NCBI RefSeq assembly: GCF_003865345.1
Contig: NZ_RMVE01000002.1
Location: 682,001 to 746,000, forward strand
Origin: Nonlabens xiamenensis
Lineage (GTDB): Bacteria; Bacteroidota; Bacteroidia; Flavobacteriales; Flavobacteriaceae
Direction of reading: 5' to 3'
Length of the DNA stretch: 64,000 nt
Shown here: in pieces, positions 24,519 to 35,062 of the stretch
Layout: every line of letters begins with the position of its first letter
Numbering within the stretch: the first letter of the stretch is position 1
Notes under the pieces: generated by a model
Seen by the model: only the letters and a program-made list of their open reading frames with translations
What the model was told of the DNA's origin: nothing
The model's database searches: none
Made by a program: the position numbers and the translations under genes

Positions 24519-25513
24519 TATCTCAACAGTCTTCCTACGTTATTTCCATTGACCAATGCTTCCACCTCTTCTTTGCTACTCAGGTTGACATCCCCAATAG
24601 TACTATGTTTCAATACCGAGGCAGCCACCGCAAATTCGATACTTTCCTGCGGCTCAAGATGAAGCATTCCATAGATCAACCCAGCCATAAAGGCGTCTCC
24701 ACCACCTATACGGTCCACGATGTTCTTCATTTCATAGGTCTGGGATTCATAATATTGACCGTCTTTAAGTAAAACGGCAGTTAGCTCATTTCTGGAAGCC
24801 GACATGGCATTGCGTATGGTTTTGGCAAAAGCCCGGATATGCGGGTATTTTTCCTTCACCTTTTCACAGTTGCGCTGCCAGTCATCATCCTGTATTCCCA
24901 GGCAGTTTTCAAGATCCACACGGCCGCCCACTACCACATCAGTAAGTTCGACCAATCCCGGCATGATATCTTGTGGCTGCTTGCCGTATTGCCAGAGGTT
25001 CCTGCGGTAATTGATATCACCGCTGGTAGTCATGTTTCGTTTTTTAGCTTCTTTAAGCGCTCTCAGGGTCAGATCTGCAGCTTTTTGTGATATGGCCGGA
25101 GAAATCCCACTGTAATGGAACCAATCTCCATCTTTAAAAACTCGATCCCAATCTACTTCTTCCTCATCCAAATGCGCGAAAGTCGTATCAAACCTGTCGT
25201 AAACGATACGAGAGGGTCGTTGCATGGCACCAGATTCCAGGAAATAAATGCCCAGTCGACCTTCTTTGCGTACAAGACCTCTTCCACTTACACCATTGAG
25301 CTTTAGGAATCGGGCCACCCTTTCCCCTAGATCATTGGTGGGAAGGGCTGTGATATGAATGTTCTTTAGTCCAAAATGCGCAAGTGAAACACCTACATTA
25401 GCCTCAGAACCTCCAAAGGTGACGTCAAAGTTCACGGTCTGAAACAATCGCTTGTAATTGGGAACGGTGAGGCGCATCAGCACTTCACCCAGGGTAATAA
25501 CTTTTTGGGCCAT
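24518..25513 (-). CDS. kdgK: 2-keto-3-deoxygluconate kinase (PfkB family)
   Basis: A 331-residue carbohydrate kinase of the PfkB/ribokinase fold. The N-terminal GEVLMRLTVPNYKRL and TFGGSEANVGVSLAHFG blocks bind sugar, and the C-terminal RIGGGDAFMAGLIYG is PfkB signature 2 with the catalytic Asp. It phosphorylates KDG to KDPG. It is the first gene of the kdgK-kdgA pair and is divergent from the downstream plus-strand gene. The product of the SDR at 7243-8004 is its expected substrate. Confidence 0.93.
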   Translation of the reverse strand: MAQKVITLGEVLMRLTVPNYKRLFQTVNFDVTFGGSEANVGVSLAHFGLKNIHITALPTNDLGERVARFLKLNGVSGRGLVRKEGRLGIYFLESGAMQRPSRIVYDRFDTTFAHLDEEEVDWDRVFKDGDWFHYSGISPAISQKAADLTLRALKEAKKRNMTTSGDINYRRNLWQYGKQPQDIMPGLVELTDVVVGGRVDLENCLGIQDDDWQRNCEKVKEKYPHIRAFAKTIRNAMSASRNELTAVLLKDGQYYESQTYEMKNIVDRIGGGDAFMAGLIYGMLHLEPQESIEFAVAASVLKHSTIGDVNLSSKEEVEALVNGNNVGRLLR

Positions 25514-25532
25514 TGATAATTTGTTAGCTACA

Positions 25533-25567
25533 CAAACTTAAAGTATTCCGAGGAAGAAAGTCGACAA
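25533..25567 (-). promoter_or_regulatory. Candidate promoter of kdgK-kdgA
   Basis: On the minus strand TAAGTTTG (25540-25533) matches TAnnTTTG exactly; a TTG lies 24 bases upstream (25567-25565), slightly wide of the usual 17-23. I see no TGGT-N2-ACCA operator near it, so control may differ from the two other alginate promoters. Confidence 0.4.
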
Positions 25568-25687
25568 CCGGACGATTCTTACCCTTTTTGAACTTCTATA
25601 TGACCAGTTTTAGTGAATAATTTTGGACATGATGTTGTAAATACTCCATCGACTGCCCGACTTTAACAATAATCGTATTTTTATGTC

Positions 25688-26524
25688 ATGCAGGATTTCC
25701 TATCGTTTTTTGAAACCATGCCCTTTTGGCAAAAGTTGACATGGGTAGCTGGCCTACTCACCTTGTTCTGGATACTGGAGACTGGGTTCGCTTTCGCGAA
25801 AGCGAAAAACACACCACATTCCAATCGTTCCAAATGGCAACATGCAGGTACCAACCTGGTATTCTTGGTCATGATTTCCTTGATCAATATAGGATTTGGA
25901 AGATTGTTGCTTTGGGTGGATCAACTGACCGACACGCAACATTGGGGTTTATTTTCTATGTATAAAGCCCCCATGTGGCTAGATTTGGTGGTGGCACTGG
26001 TCTTGCTGGATTTAATTTCTCAATATCTGGCGCATGTTATGTTGCACAAATTCCCCTGGTTCTGGCGACTACATATCGTCCACCACAGTGATACCCATGT
26101 GGACGCTACTACGGGTACACGTCAACATCCCATTGAGTTTGCTATGCGGGAAAGCCTCTCGCTGCTAACCATCCTGTTTACAGGTATGCCTATTGCTTTT
26201 TATCTATTTTATCGGATACTAACTATATTCTTTACGTACTGGACCCACGCAGACATACGGCTTCCGAAACGCTTGGACCGCGCTTTGTCCTATATTATAG
26301 TCACACCGGCCATGCACAAATTTCATCACCACCACGAGATGCCATGGACGGACACGAACTTTGGGAATGTACTCTCCATTTGGGACAGAATGTTTGGCAC
26401 ATTTGTCTATGAAAATGCAGATGATGTGGTTTACGGCGTTGATATTATTGACAACGATAGAAATAACGATGTTCTCTACCAGCTCAAAGCTCCATGGAAC
26501 CGGCATATCAAATGGAAAAAATAA
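25688..26524 (+). CDS. Fatty acid hydroxylase/sterol desaturase family membrane protein
   Basis: A 278-residue inner-membrane protein with about four to five hydrophobic segments and the eight-histidine di-iron pattern of the family: HVMLH, then HIVHH, and later HKFHHHH. Such enzymes hydroxylate or desaturate lipids, carotenoids or sterol-like compounds using O2. The bacterial substrate is unknown. It is a single gene, divergent from kdgK and not obviously part of the alginate locus. The palindrome copy in its N-terminal region (ETGFAFAKAKN) follows the first hydrophobic segment. Confidence 0.87.
   Translation: MQDFLSFFETMPFWQKLTWVAGLLTLFWILETGFAFAKAKNTPHSNRSKWQHAGTNLVFLVMISLINIGFGRLLLWVDQLTDTQHWGLFSMYKAPMWLDLVVALVLLDLISQYLAHVMLHKFPWFWRLHIVHHSDTHVDATTGTRQHPIEFAMRESLSLLTILFTGMPIAFYLFYRILTIFFTYWTHADIRLPKRLDRALSYIIVTPAMHKFHHHHEMPWTDTNFGNVLSIWDRMFGTFVYENADDVVYGVDIIDNDRNNDVLYQLKAPWNRHIKWKK
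25787..25806. repeat. Dispersed palindrome, copy 6 (20 bp)
   Basis: Perfect palindrome TTCGCTTTCGCGAAAGCGAA in the fatty acid hydroxylase-family gene, read as AFAKA. The outer pairs T-A, T-A differ from copies 1 and 2 but keep symmetry. Confidence 0.95.
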
Positions 26525-26563
26525 TCAACCCGTATTACGATTTTAATAAGCGTTGGAACTGAT

Positions 26564-27013
26564 CTATTGGGAAAGCTGCTTTTTAACAATACTGCTGATG
26601 GTACGACCATCTGCCTTACCTGCTAATTGGGTATTGGCCATGCCCATGACCTTCCCCATGTCCTTCATGGAAGAGGCTTCGGTGCGCACAATAATTTCTG
26701 CCACCACCGCTTCAATCGCTTCCTCACTCATTTGTTCAGGAAGGAATTGCTCGAGAACCTTGGCCTGAGCCAACTCAGGTTCTGACAGATCTTCCCTGCC
26801 TTGCTCGCTGAAGATTCGCGCAGAGTCCTTGCGCTGCTTAACCAGTTTTTGAACCAATTTGATTTCTTCCTCTTCTGTCAGGGCCTCACCAGAACCAGAG
26901 GTCTTGGCCAGTAAGATTTCGCTTTTGACAGCACGCAAAGCGGCCAGAGCTGTTTGATCTTTTGATTTCATGGCGTCTTTCATGGCGCCCATTATTTGTT
27001 TTTCTAAACTCAT
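26564..27013 (-). CDS. GatB/YqeY domain protein
   Basis: A 149-residue protein of the YqeY family, starting at MSLEKQIMGAMKDAMKSKD (the ATG at 27013; the 8-residue longer frame looks unrelated). It shows the family helices RAVKSEILLAKT, KLVKQRKDSARIFSEQGREDL and LEQFLPEQMSEEAI, related to the tail domain of GatB. The family may help amidotransferase-linked tRNA binding, but the role is unproven. It follows ftsZ on the same strand beyond a strong terminator. Confidence 0.9.
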   Translation of the reverse strand: MSLEKQIMGAMKDAMKSKDQTALAALRAVKSEILLAKTSGSGEALTEEEEIKLVQKLVKQRKDSARIFSEQGREDLSEPELAQAKVLEQFLPEQMSEEAIEAVVAEIIVRTEASSMKDMGKVMGMANTQLAGKADGRTISSIVKKQLSQ

Positions 27014-27130
27014 AAGCTGTTTGTTGACTTGTAGCATGTGTCCACCAGATGATTCTATCTGGTCGATCGATCACCCTTCAAAAATAAACTATTCCGCGAC
27101 CAAGCACAACGAGATGAACAGAGCAATCAT

Positions 27131-27162
27131 AAAAAACCCGGACAGTTTGCACCATCCGGGTT
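27131..27162 (-). terminator. Terminator of the division/cell wall operon
   Basis: Stem AACCCGGA (27135-27142) with TCCGGGTT (27155-27162), a 12-base loop, and six A's on the plus strand (27131-27136) that become a U-run on the minus-strand transcript. It lies about 30 bases past the ftsZ stop codon. Confidence 0.85.
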
Positions 27163-27190
27163 GTTCGCATTTTTTTAGGGGAAAACACGA

Positions 27191-29236
27191 TTAATCTACA
27201 TTATCATGCAGAAAAGAGTTGTTGTTGGGTCGCAATTGTACCTCATCATTCTCATCTGTAGTTAAGGTAGTTCTGGAGCGATCTCCTTCCTTGGGAAGTT
27301 GATCCAACTCAATACCTTGGCGCAAATAGGCCGGTTGTTTTTCTATTTCGCCCAATCGATGGGAGCTTTTGAACTTAAAGTTGTAAGCATGCATTTTGCG
27401 TTTGCGTTCCTCGGCACGTCGCACTAACACCTCGTTAAGCGGCAAATCGGTGACATCCAACTCATTATCGGCTGTATCAGTCTCTGTGGTTGGCGTCGAT
27501 TGTTGAGGATCCTGAGTGACCACTTTAATTTCAGGTTCTGCCACCGCATTTTGATCTTCCATTTTTCTTTGTGTCTGCGGCTTGGCGTTATTTAATTGCT
27601 CTTCGACCTCCATATAATCATCCAGGGAATATTTGGTGACTCCATGTTCATTCACCTCGGTAACAGGGACAACATCAATAGGATCATGCACTTCAATATC
27701 TTCCAGGTTATGCACGATGGTCGACTCTGCCTTGTTTTCCTTTTCATCTGTAGAAGACAAAGGCATGTCAAAATCAAGGAAAAACTGATCCTTCTCCTCT
27801 TCTACTTCGATCCGCGTATGTTTCTCTACTATACTACTACCCTCATGATTGATTTCCTCTGCATCACGGATAACAAAACTGTCGGGATGATGATCGAGTA
27901 CTTCTTCATAAACTACATTCAGGTTACTGATAAATTCAGTTGTAGGAATCAGCGGATTTTCATCCATATCCTTTTTGGGCACCAAAGGTTCTTCCGGTTC
28001 CTCTTCTCCCAATTCATGAACAATCAATAATGGTTGTTCTGGTTCAGTATGCCTGACCTGCACCTGTTCTTTGGCATGAGTTTCATTTTTAATTCCATCC
28101 TCTTCATCTTCTTCCACCTCTCCCAAATCCATAATCAATTTACCTGGAATGACATTACTGGTTTTGTCATCCAAAACGGCAGCATGAGCACGCTGTTCCT
28201 CCTCAAGGGTATGAATGATGCGCTTGGCTTCGGTATTTGAAATTTCATTTTGTTGCTCTGCATCAAATCCTGTTGCAATCACAGTCACAGAAATAGCATC
28301 TCCGAGCGCCTCATCCTCACCCACACCCATAATGATGTTAGCCACACCGCCTGCTTCATTTTGAATGTGCTCGTTGATCTCACCGATTTCATCTATGGTA
28401 ATTTCTTCAGTTCCAGAAACAATCAACAGCAAGACATTCTTTGCTCCTGTAATTTTGTTATCATTCAATAATGGAGAATCCAGCGCCTTTAGAATACCTT
28501 CTTGGGCTCGATTGGATCCAGTAGCTTGTGCACTTCCCATGATAGCGGTTCCACTATTGGCCAAAACGGTTTTGGCATCTCTAAGGTCAATGTTTTGTGT
28601 ATAGTGATTGGTAATCACTTCGGCTATTCCGCGTGAGGCAGTAGCAAGTACCTCGTCAGCTTTGGAGAAACCAGCTTTAAAACCTAAATTTCCATATACA
28701 TCCCGTAGTTTGTTGTTGTTAATGATAATCAGGGAATCAACATTCTTGCGGAATTTTTCAACACCCTTTTGTGCCTGTTCATTACGCACTTTTCCTTCAA
28801 ACTGGAAAGGTGTAGTCACAATTCCCACGGTGAGTATGTCCATTTCACGGGCAATCTGTGCGATAATTGGGGCAGCTCCTGTTCCTGTTCCACCACCCAT
28901 TCCGGCGGTTATAAATACCATTTTTGAATTGGTATCTAACATCGCCTTGACATCTTCCATGCTTTCTTGCGCGGCACGTTCACCTACCTCGGGATTAGCA
29001 CCTGCGCCCAATCCTTCCGTTAGGGAGACTCCCAATTGGATTTTGTTGGGAACTGGGCTATTTTCCAGGGCTTGTGCGTCCGTGTTACAAATGACAAAAT
29101 CTACTCCCTTGATGCCTTGTTGGAACATGTGTTTGATGGCATTACTACCACCTCCACCTACGCCAATGACCTTAATGACGTTGGACTTGTTCTTGGGCAG
29201 GTCAAATGCAATACTATTGATGTCTTCACTACTCAT
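27191..29236 (-). CDS. ftsZ: Cell division GTPase FtsZ with long C-terminal linker
   Basis: A 681-residue tubulin homologue. The GTPase core covers about residues 15-330, with GVGGGGSNAIKHM, the tubulin signature GGGTGTGAAPIIA, and NTDAQAL. Residues from about 340 to 620 form an acidic, Glu/Asp-rich low-complexity linker. A basic, conserved segment (ERKRKMHAYNFKFKS, then YLRQGIELDQLP) and a C-terminal tail follow. FtsZ is about 380 residues in most bacteria; the long tail is usual for Flavobacteriia. It is last in the cluster, 114 bases after ftsA. Confidence 0.97.
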   Translation of the reverse strand: MSSEDINSIAFDLPKNKSNVIKVIGVGGGGSNAIKHMFQQGIKGVDFVICNTDAQALENSPVPNKIQLGVSLTEGLGAGANPEVGERAAQESMEDVKAMLDTNSKMVFITAGMGGGTGTGAAPIIAQIAREMDILTVGIVTTPFQFEGKVRNEQAQKGVEKFRKNVDSLIIINNNKLRDVYGNLGFKAGFSKADEVLATASRGIAEVITNHYTQNIDLRDAKTVLANSGTAIMGSAQATGSNRAQEGILKALDSPLLNDNKITGAKNVLLLIVSGTEEITIDEIGEINEHIQNEAGGVANIIMGVGEDEALGDAISVTVIATGFDAEQQNEISNTEAKRIIHTLEEEQRAHAAVLDDKTSNVIPGKLIMDLGEVEEDEEDGIKNETHAKEQVQVRHTEPEQPLLIVHELGEEEPEEPLVPKKDMDENPLIPTTEFISNLNVVYEEVLDHHPDSFVIRDAEEINHEGSSIVEKHTRIEVEEEKDQFFLDFDMPLSSTDEKENKAESTIVHNLEDIEVHDPIDVVPVTEVNEHGVTKYSLDDYMEVEEQLNNAKPQTQRKMEDQNAVAEPEIKVVTQDPQQSTPTTETDTADNELDVTDLPLNEVLVRRAEERKRKMHAYNFKFKSSHRLGEIEKQPAYLRQGIELDQLPKEGDRSRTTLTTDENDEVQLRPNNNSFLHDNVD

Positions 29237-29350
29237 AATCTTGCTACTTTACGGTTTAAGTATATCCACCTAGTAACCAACTAGGTCGATGTAATTTTAT
29301 TTTTCTTTTTCTTTTATTACTCAATGGCAGTTGATTTACCTGCCAAAATT

Positions 29351-30712
29351 TTATTCTGCTTTATCCAAAAACTCCTTGAATTTGGTCGCCCAGGTATCAA
29401 AAATTCCTTTCCTCTTTTGGGGCTGTGCTACTGAGGGCTGCTCCTGCTCTTCTTCCTGCAATTTTTCTTCTGTGACGGTTGCCTCTGGCGTCCCTTCCTG
29501 TTGTACAAATGCTGTTTTCTTGATTTTCTCCTCAGCTTTACGCGCCTCCTCCTGCGCCTCTAAACCTTTCATCACCAAACCTACAGCGGTGGCAAACAAC
29601 GGGCTCGTACTTTCTATATCTGAATCACCAGCCAAGTGTTCGTTAGGGTAGCCTATTCTACTGGGCATGCCTGTCACATATTCTGCCAATTGCTTGATAT
29701 GTTTTAGCTGGCTTCCCCCACCGGTAAGCACTACTCCGGCAATTAATTGTTTCTTGGGCTCGTCATGACCATAATTCTTGATCTCCACAAAAACTGTTTC
29801 AAGAATCTCAATCACCCGAGCGTGAATGATCTTACTCAGATTCTTCAAGGTAATTTCCTTGGGTTCGCGACCACGTAGTCCTGGGATGGATACAATTTCG
29901 TTTTCTTTATTTTCTCCTGGCCACGCACTACCAAATTTAGTTTTGAGCAATTCTGCCTGTTTTTCAATGATGGAACATCCTTCTTTGATGTCCTGTGTGA
30001 TGATATTTCCACCTTGAGGAATAACTGCTGTATGTCTGATAATTCCGTCTTTAAAAATCGCCAGATCAGTAGTCCCGCCCCCTATATCAATCAAGGCCAC
30101 ACCGGCCTCCTTTTCTTCCTGACTCAAAACCGCATCTGCACTAGCCAAAGGCTCCAGCGTAATTGACTTCAAGTCTAAGTCAGCACTTTTTACACAGCGG
30201 TAGATGTTCCTGATACTAGCTACCTGACCTACCACTACATGGAAGTTGGCCTCTAGACGCCCTCCATACATACCAATCGGCTCCTTGACATCAGATTGAC
30301 CATCAATTTTATATTCTTGTGGTAAAACATGTATAATTTCTTCACCTGGTAGCATCACCAGTTTCAACACCTGGTTACACAATCGCGTAATGTCTTCTTC
30401 ATTGATGACGGTTTCACTGTCACCTCGGGTGATATAATCGCTGTGCTGTAAACTTCTGATATGTTGACCGGCAATTCCTACGGTTACCTCGCTAATCTTC
30501 ATACCACTCACCGATTCGGCCTGGTTCACCGCTTGTTGGATGGATGTAATGGTTTGGGTGATATTATTGACCACTCCTCGATGAACGCCCATGCTTTTGG
30601 ACCTTCCCACTCCAAGGATTTCCAGCTTACCATATTCATTCTTCCGTCCAATCATGGCCACGATTTTCGTGGTTCCGATATCCAACCCTACTGCGTAATC
30701 TTGTACATCCAT
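29351..30712 (-). CDS. ftsA: Cell division actin-like protein FtsA
   Basis: A 453-residue actin-fold ATPase that ties FtsZ to the membrane. Visible are VGLDIGTTKIVAMIG (phosphate 1), the ALIDIGGGTTDLAIF phosphate 2 loop, and VLTGGGSQLKHI (adenosine motif). After a low-complexity Glu/Gln-rich stretch, the C-terminus ends in an amphipathic helix (KRKGIFDTWATKFKEFLDKA), the expected membrane-targeting sequence. It begins 4 bases after ftsQ. Confidence 0.96.
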   Translation of the reverse strand: MDVQDYAVGLDIGTTKIVAMIGRKNEYGKLEILGVGRSKSMGVHRGVVNNITQTITSIQQAVNQAESVSGMKISEVTVGIAGQHIRSLQHSDYITRGDSETVINEEDITRLCNQVLKLVMLPGEEIIHVLPQEYKIDGQSDVKEPIGMYGGRLEANFHVVVGQVASIRNIYRCVKSADLDLKSITLEPLASADAVLSQEEKEAGVALIDIGGGTTDLAIFKDGIIRHTAVIPQGGNIITQDIKEGCSIIEKQAELLKTKFGSAWPGENKENEIVSIPGLRGREPKEITLKNLSKIIHARVIEILETVFVEIKNYGHDEPKKQLIAGVVLTGGGSQLKHIKQLAEYVTGMPSRIGYPNEHLAGDSDIESTSPLFATAVGLVMKGLEAQEEARKAEEKIKKTAFVQQEGTPEATVTEEKLQEEEQEQPSVAQPQKRKGIFDTWATKFKEFLDKAE

Positions 30713-30716
30713 CTGC

Positions 30717-31433
30717 TTACTTTTTAGTTACCACTACCTGGTTTTCAAACCTCAGGTCCACGGTTTTTAATTGGTCCATGCGATCTTCCTTGATCATCTT
30801 TGCCATAAAGGCCTTATAGTTGGTCATTTTATGCGGCAAATTCTCAACTTTACCCAGTTTGACTTTATACTCATGAGCGCGAACTCCCAGGGTTACCTCC
30901 TCACGTGGATCAATATCCAGCTGGGTGAACGTGGATGCCAGCAACTCATCATTTCTGAGAAATTGAACCAACTCAAATATTTGAGGTTGCACGCTTTCGC
31001 GAAAGCCAAACACAAGCGGGACATGAGCACTGTACTCTTCTGAAAGCGGCATAATGCTATTATCCTGATCTAGATAAGCATTGAACTCACCCATCAGTCT
31101 GGCAACCGGCTTTCTTTGCTCCACAACAGCCTCAAGCAGACCATCCAGCGTAACAGAAACCTCTGCCGTTCTGATCATTGCATGCTGTTCCAATTGATAT
31201 TCACTCTCTTTCAAATCTAAATTTTCTACTACGAGGTTCTTTACACTATCCTCATTTTGTATCAACAATTTATTAACGTTCGCTTCAGAAATCAATGGTT
31301 CGCTATAATCTGTAAATCTGATGCTTACCTCTTTAAGCGTTCGCAGGCCATGACGCTTGGACGAAAAGGCATAAATGCCAAAAACCAACACAATGCAAAC
31401 CACCAACAAAATGATGTCTTTAAACTTTTTCAT
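30717..31433 (-). CDS. ftsQ: Cell division protein FtsQ
   Basis: A 238-residue bitopic inner-membrane protein: one N-terminal transmembrane helix (ILLVVCIVLVFGIYAF), a POTRA-like domain (about residues 35-105, with EVSVTLDGLLEAVVEQRKPVARL) and a beta domain. FtsQ belongs to the FtsQLB divisome complex. Sequence similarity in this family is low; position between murC and ftsA confirms the call. Its first 14 bases overlap the end of murC. A palindrome copy encodes FRES near residue 144. Confidence 0.9.
   Translation of the reverse strand: MKKFKDIILLVVCIVLVFGIYAFSSKRHGLRTLKEVSIRFTDYSEPLISEANVNKLLIQNEDSVKNLVVENLDLKESEYQLEQHAMIRTAEVSVTLDGLLEAVVEQRKPVARLMGEFNAYLDQDNSIMPLSEEYSAHVPLVFGFRESVQPQIFELVQFLRNDELLASTFTQLDIDPREEVTLGVRAHEYKVKLGKVENLPHKMTNYKAFMAKMIKEDRMDQLKTVDLRFENQVVVTKK
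30993..31006. repeat. Dispersed palindrome, copy 7 (14-bp core)
   Basis: Core GCTTTCGCGAAAGC in ftsQ, read in the second phase (GFRES). The next outer pair is broken (C/C). Confidence 0.93.
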
Positions 31434-32787
31434 CGGATAAAGATTTGGTCAATTTTTCAATTTCGATTCCTATATCACCCGCCCCCAACATCACCACTAA
31501 TCTATTCCCCATCTCTTCCACAAAGGCCTGTAGATCTTTTTTATCAACTACGGTCACGACTGCCGGCGGATTTTCATTCTGACTGATCATTAAAGACAAT
31601 ACAGCCGAGTCAATGCCCTCAATCGGCAGTTCCCTCGCCGGATAAATATCCAGTAAGCCCACGTTGTTAAATTGGGCCAGGGCCTGAGAAAATTCCTGCA
31701 TAAAATCACGGGTTCTACTGTATAAGTGAGGTTGAAAAATCACGGTAATTTCTTCCTCTGGATACATCTCACTTACGGCCTCATAAACGGCATTGATTTC
31801 TGTGGGATGATGAGCATAATCATCAATCAGTATGAACTCCGGAGTGTTTAATCTGTAAGTAAACCTCCTTGCCACACCGGGAAAAGTTGCAAGGGCCAGT
31901 CGTAAGGATTCTGGATCTGCACCGTACTCCAAAGCCACAGCCATCGCGAGCACGGCATTATTGAGGTTATGCCTACCAGGAAGCATTAACAAACAATTTT
32001 CAATCACACCTTGCGGCGTTTGAAGGTCAAAATGATACGTGCCATTCACTATACTCAAATTAAGCACCCGATATTTACCTCGATCGATGCCTACCTGAAT
32101 ACCATCCATTGGAACCTTTTCGTTGACTAACAATGTTTTTCCCTGCAATAGACCCGCAAAATCACGGAAAGTCTTTTCAAATTCGCTTACATCACCATAA
32201 ATATCCAAGTGATCTGCGTCTATGGCAGTGATACCAGCAATATCTGGATCCAGCTGCATAAAAGAGCGATCAAATTCATCGGCTTCTACAACCATCACAT
32301 CTGTACCTGAATACAAATAATTGGTTTGATAATCTTCCAGGATACCGCCCAAGAAAGCGGTGATCTTGTGACCACTCTGGTTCAACAGGTGCGCTAAAAT
32401 GGAGCTTGTTGTCGTTTTCCCATGCGTACCTGCAATAGCCAAACAGGTCATAGTTTTGGAAATTTGCCCTAACATTTGAGCGCGTTTCAGGATGGATATT
32501 CCGCTTTCGCGAAAGCGTAATAAAATATCCAATTCTTGCGGAATGGCAGGCGTAAAAATCACCTGAGCATTTTCTAGTTGTTTATACGCGTTAGGAATAC
32601 CGTCAAAATCATCTTTATACTGAACCTGAATACCTTCTTCTATCAGGTTTTGAGTGAGGTTGGACTCCACCCGATCATATCCAGCCACCTTTTTACCTTG
32701 TTGGTTTAAATATCTGGCCAGCGCACTCATACCAATACCGCCAATGCCGATAAAATAAAAGTGTGATATGTGCTGCAATTCCTTCAT
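31420..32787 (-). CDS. murC: UDP-N-acetylmuramate-L-alanine ligase
   Basis: A 455-residue Mur ligase adding L-alanine to UDP-MurNAc. The N-terminal [16 protein letters not shown] nucleotide fold, the ATP-binding [18 protein letters not shown]-loop, the [11 protein letters not shown] stretch with the catalytic Glu, and [10 protein letters not shown] are all present. It overlaps murG by 4 bases and ftsQ by 14. A palindrome copy gives RFRES between the first domain and the P-loop. Confidence 0.96.
   Translation of the reverse strand: MKELQHISHFYFIGIGGIGMSALARYLNQQGKKVAGYDRVESNLTQNLIEEGIQVQYKDDFDGIPNAYKQLENAQVIFTPAIPQELDILLRFRESGISILKRAQMLGQISKTMTCLAIAGTHGKTTTSSILAHLLNQSGHKITAFLGGILEDYQTNYLYSGTDVMVVEADEFDRSFMQLDPDIAGITAIDADHLDIYGDVSEFEKTFRDFAGLLQGKTLLVNEKVPMDGIQVGIDRGKYRVLNLSIVNGTYHFDLQTPQGVIENCLLMLPGRHNLNNAVLAMAVALEYGADPESLRLALATFPGVARRFTYRLNTPEFILIDDYAHHPTEINAVYEAVSEMYPEEEITVIFQPHLYSRTRDFMQEFSQALAQFNNVGLLDIYPARELPIEGIDSAVLSLMISQNENPPAVVTVVDKKDLQAFVEEMGNRLVVMLGAGDIGIEIEKLTKSLSDEKV
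32502..32517. repeat. Dispersed palindrome, copy 8 (16 bp)
   Basis: Perfect palindrome CGCTTTCGCGAAAGCG in murC, read as RFRES. Confidence 0.95.
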
Positions 32788-33869
32788 GAAAGCAATTCAA
32801 AAATTTCGTTGACAATGTGAGCAGTTGCTTCTGGCAGAGCTTGTTCAGCGATCTGTTTAGACAAAGAATCTTGAAGTTCTTGATCCTCCATCAATCCATT
32901 CCAAACTATGGGAAAATTTTGATCGAGGTCTGATTCGTTGATCATCAGGGCAGCATCCCGAGCGACCATGGCCTGGGCATTTTTGGTTTGGTGATCCTCT
33001 GCCACATGTGGTGACGGAATAAAAATTACCGGTTTACCCACAATACTCAATTCCGAAATAGCTCCTGCTCCTGCTCTGGATATAATGAAATCTGCTGCTG
33101 CATAGGCCAAGTCCATCCTATTTAAGAAAGCATGTACCTGCACTCTGTCTTGCGCTTTATCCCCATAGGTATCAAAACCATAGGAGCCACATTGCCAGAT
33201 GATTTGTACCTTTTGTGTCAGCAGGGACAGCTGATCATGAATAAGCTCATTGATCCGCCTCGCTCCCAAACTACCGCCCACGACCAACAGCGTTTTTAAA
33301 TTTGGATCAAGCGAAAAATGTTGTATTGCCTCCTCACGTAATCCATCAAGTTCAAGCAAGTCTTTACGCACCGGATTCCCAGTCAGCACTATTTTATCAG
33401 CTGGGAAGAAGCGATCGAGACCCTCGCTAGCCACACATATCTTGTCGACCTTTTTACCCAAAAGTTTGTTGGTAACACCTGGGAAAGCATTTTGCTCTTG
33501 TATCAGTGTTGGTATGTTGCGTTTGATCGCCATGTATAGCAGAGGCCCACTTGCATATCCTCCTGTTCCTATGGCTATATCTGGTTTGAATTCACGGATG
33601 ATTTTTTTGGCATCAAATAGGCTTTTCACAACTTTTAATGGGAATGCCAGGTTTTTGGCAGACAAGCTGCGTTGCAGACCACTAATCCATAAACCTTTTA
33701 TCTTATATCCAGCAGCAGGGACTTTTTGCATCTCCATCCGGTCCTTGGCGCCAACAAACAAGATAACGGAATCTGGCCAGCGCTTGCGGCACTCATCAGC
33801 AATTGCAATGGCTGGATAAATATGGCCTCCGGTACCTCCTCCTGATATGATGATTTTATAAGGCTTCAC
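32784..33869 (-). CDS. murG: UDP-GlcNAc:lipid I GlcNAc transferase MurG
   Basis: A 361-residue GT28 glycosyltransferase working at the inner face of the membrane to make lipid II. The glycine-rich loop [16 protein letters not shown], the second glycine loop [15 protein letters not shown] and the [12 protein letters not shown] donor-binding motif are clear. The start overlaps the ftsW end by 14 bases, and the stop overlaps the murC start by 4. Confidence 0.96.
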   Translation of the reverse strand: MKPYKIIISGGGTGGHIYPAIAIADECRKRWPDSVILFVGAKDRMEMQKVPAAGYKIKGLWISGLQRSLSAKNLAFPLKVVKSLFDAKKIIREFKPDIAIGTGGYASGPLLYMAIKRNIPTLIQEQNAFPGVTNKLLGKKVDKICVASEGLDRFFPADKIVLTGNPVRKDLLELDGLREEAIQHFSLDPNLKTLLVVGGSLGARRINELIHDQLSLLTQKVQIIWQCGSYGFDTYGDKAQDRVQVHAFLNRMDLAYAAADFIISRAGAGAISELSIVGKPVIFIPSPHVAEDHQTKNAQAMVARDAALMINESDLDQNFPIVWNGLMEDQELQDSLSKQIAEQALPEATAHIVNEIFELLS

Positions 33870-35061
33870 TGAGTACGTCTAAAGGGTTCATATCTTCTGG
33901 GGCCACTTCTTGCTCCATTTCTTTTTGTTTGTCTCGTTGGGCACTTACGCTGAGCACAATTCCTAATGCCATGCAGGTCATAAGTATAGAAGTTCCACCA
34001 CTGCTGATTAATGGTAAAGTCTGTCCGGTTACAGGTATAAGATTGACAGCCACACACATGTTCATCAAGGCCTGAAAAACAATGGGAAAACCGACGCCGA
34101 TTACCAGCAACTTTCCGAAGACAGAATCGGCTTTGGTAGATATCACCACCAACCTAAACAGGAAGAAGAGATAAAGCGAAAGAATCAACAACCCACCTAT
34201 CAAACCAAATTCCTCCAAAACGATGGCAAATATGAAATCCGAGGAAGATTGCGGCAACACATGTTTGGTGGGGCTCTTCCCTGGTCCAACACCAAAAATA
34301 TATCCGTTGGCTATAGCGGTCTTTGCCCGTTCCACCTGATAGGTAGAATCGGAGTCCCCTTCTCCAGAAAAGGTGGTAATTCGGGAAGCCCAGGTATCTA
34401 CTCTATTAGGAAGGACACCTGGAAATGCTTTGGCAGTCAGCACAAAGAGAATCATCGTGAGTGCACCTATGCCCACGATCGCCATAAGGTATTTTTTTGG
34501 ATAACCACCCACAAAACAAGTGAGCAATACCATGGAAAAAATCAACACTGCCGTACTCAGATTAAAAGGCACTACCAGCATCAACACTGCCCCAACAGGT
34601 AGCCATAATGGCAACAAGGACTCTTTAAAAGTTACCCTGCGCTCTTTGATACTAGCCAGGTATTTGGCTACATAAACCATCAACACTACAAATGCTAAAG
34701 TACTGGTCTGAAAATTGATGCCGATCACAGGGACTTTCACCCAGCGGCTCGCACTTGCTCCTCCCATAACAGTCCCCTGGGCAGCAGTGTACACTAATAG
34801 CAGTATAACCACAGGAATCGCGAGCACACTCAAGCCTTTGAAATAGCGATAAGGTATCTTATGAACCGAATACAAAATCACTAGACCAATGACCACATGG
34901 GTAAAATGCTTGATCAAATACGAAGTTGTATTTCCCGTCCCTTTCCCTAAATAAGCCAGGTTGGCACTGGCGCTATAAACAGGTAAAAATGAGAACACGA
35001 TCAATATGATGGCCAGTGCCCATAAAAAGGTATCTCCAGATATGTAGTCCTTGATCTTCAA
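33856..35061 (-). CDS. ftsW: Lipid II polymerase FtsW (SEDS family)
   Basis: A 401-residue polytopic SEDS protein with about ten membrane segments, the peptidoglycan glycosyltransferase of the divisome. Family marks are [28 protein letters not shown]-like motifs (GxGxGxS...LPxxxxDFIF) and [14 protein letters not shown] near the C-terminus. It partners with the PBP at 39119-41098. It follows murD by one base. Confidence 0.95.
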   Translation of the reverse strand: MKIKDYISGDTFLWALAIILIVFSFLPVYSASANLAYLGKGTGNTTSYLIKHFTHVVIGLVILYSVHKIPYRYFKGLSVLAIPVVILLLVYTAAQGTVMGGASASRWVKVPVIGINFQTSTLAFVVLMVYVAKYLASIKERRVTFKESLLPLWLPVGAVLMLVVPFNLSTAVLIFSMVLLTCFVGGYPKKYLMAIVGIGALTMILFVLTAKAFPGVLPNRVDTWASRITTFSGEGDSDSTYQVERAKTAIANGYIFGVGPGKSPTKHVLPQSSSDFIFAIVLEEFGLIGGLLILSLYLFFLFRLVVISTKADSVFGKLLVIGVGFPIVFQALMNMCVAVNLIPVTGQTLPLISSGGTSILMTCMALGIVLSVSAQRDKQKEMEQEVAPEDMNPLDVLSEAL

Positions 35062-35062
35062 T

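Noticed and set aside
27191-29236. FtsZ gene fused to another protein because of its length
   Set aside because: The extra part is an acidic low-complexity linker plus a conserved tail, as is normal for Flavobacteriia; no second domain is visible.
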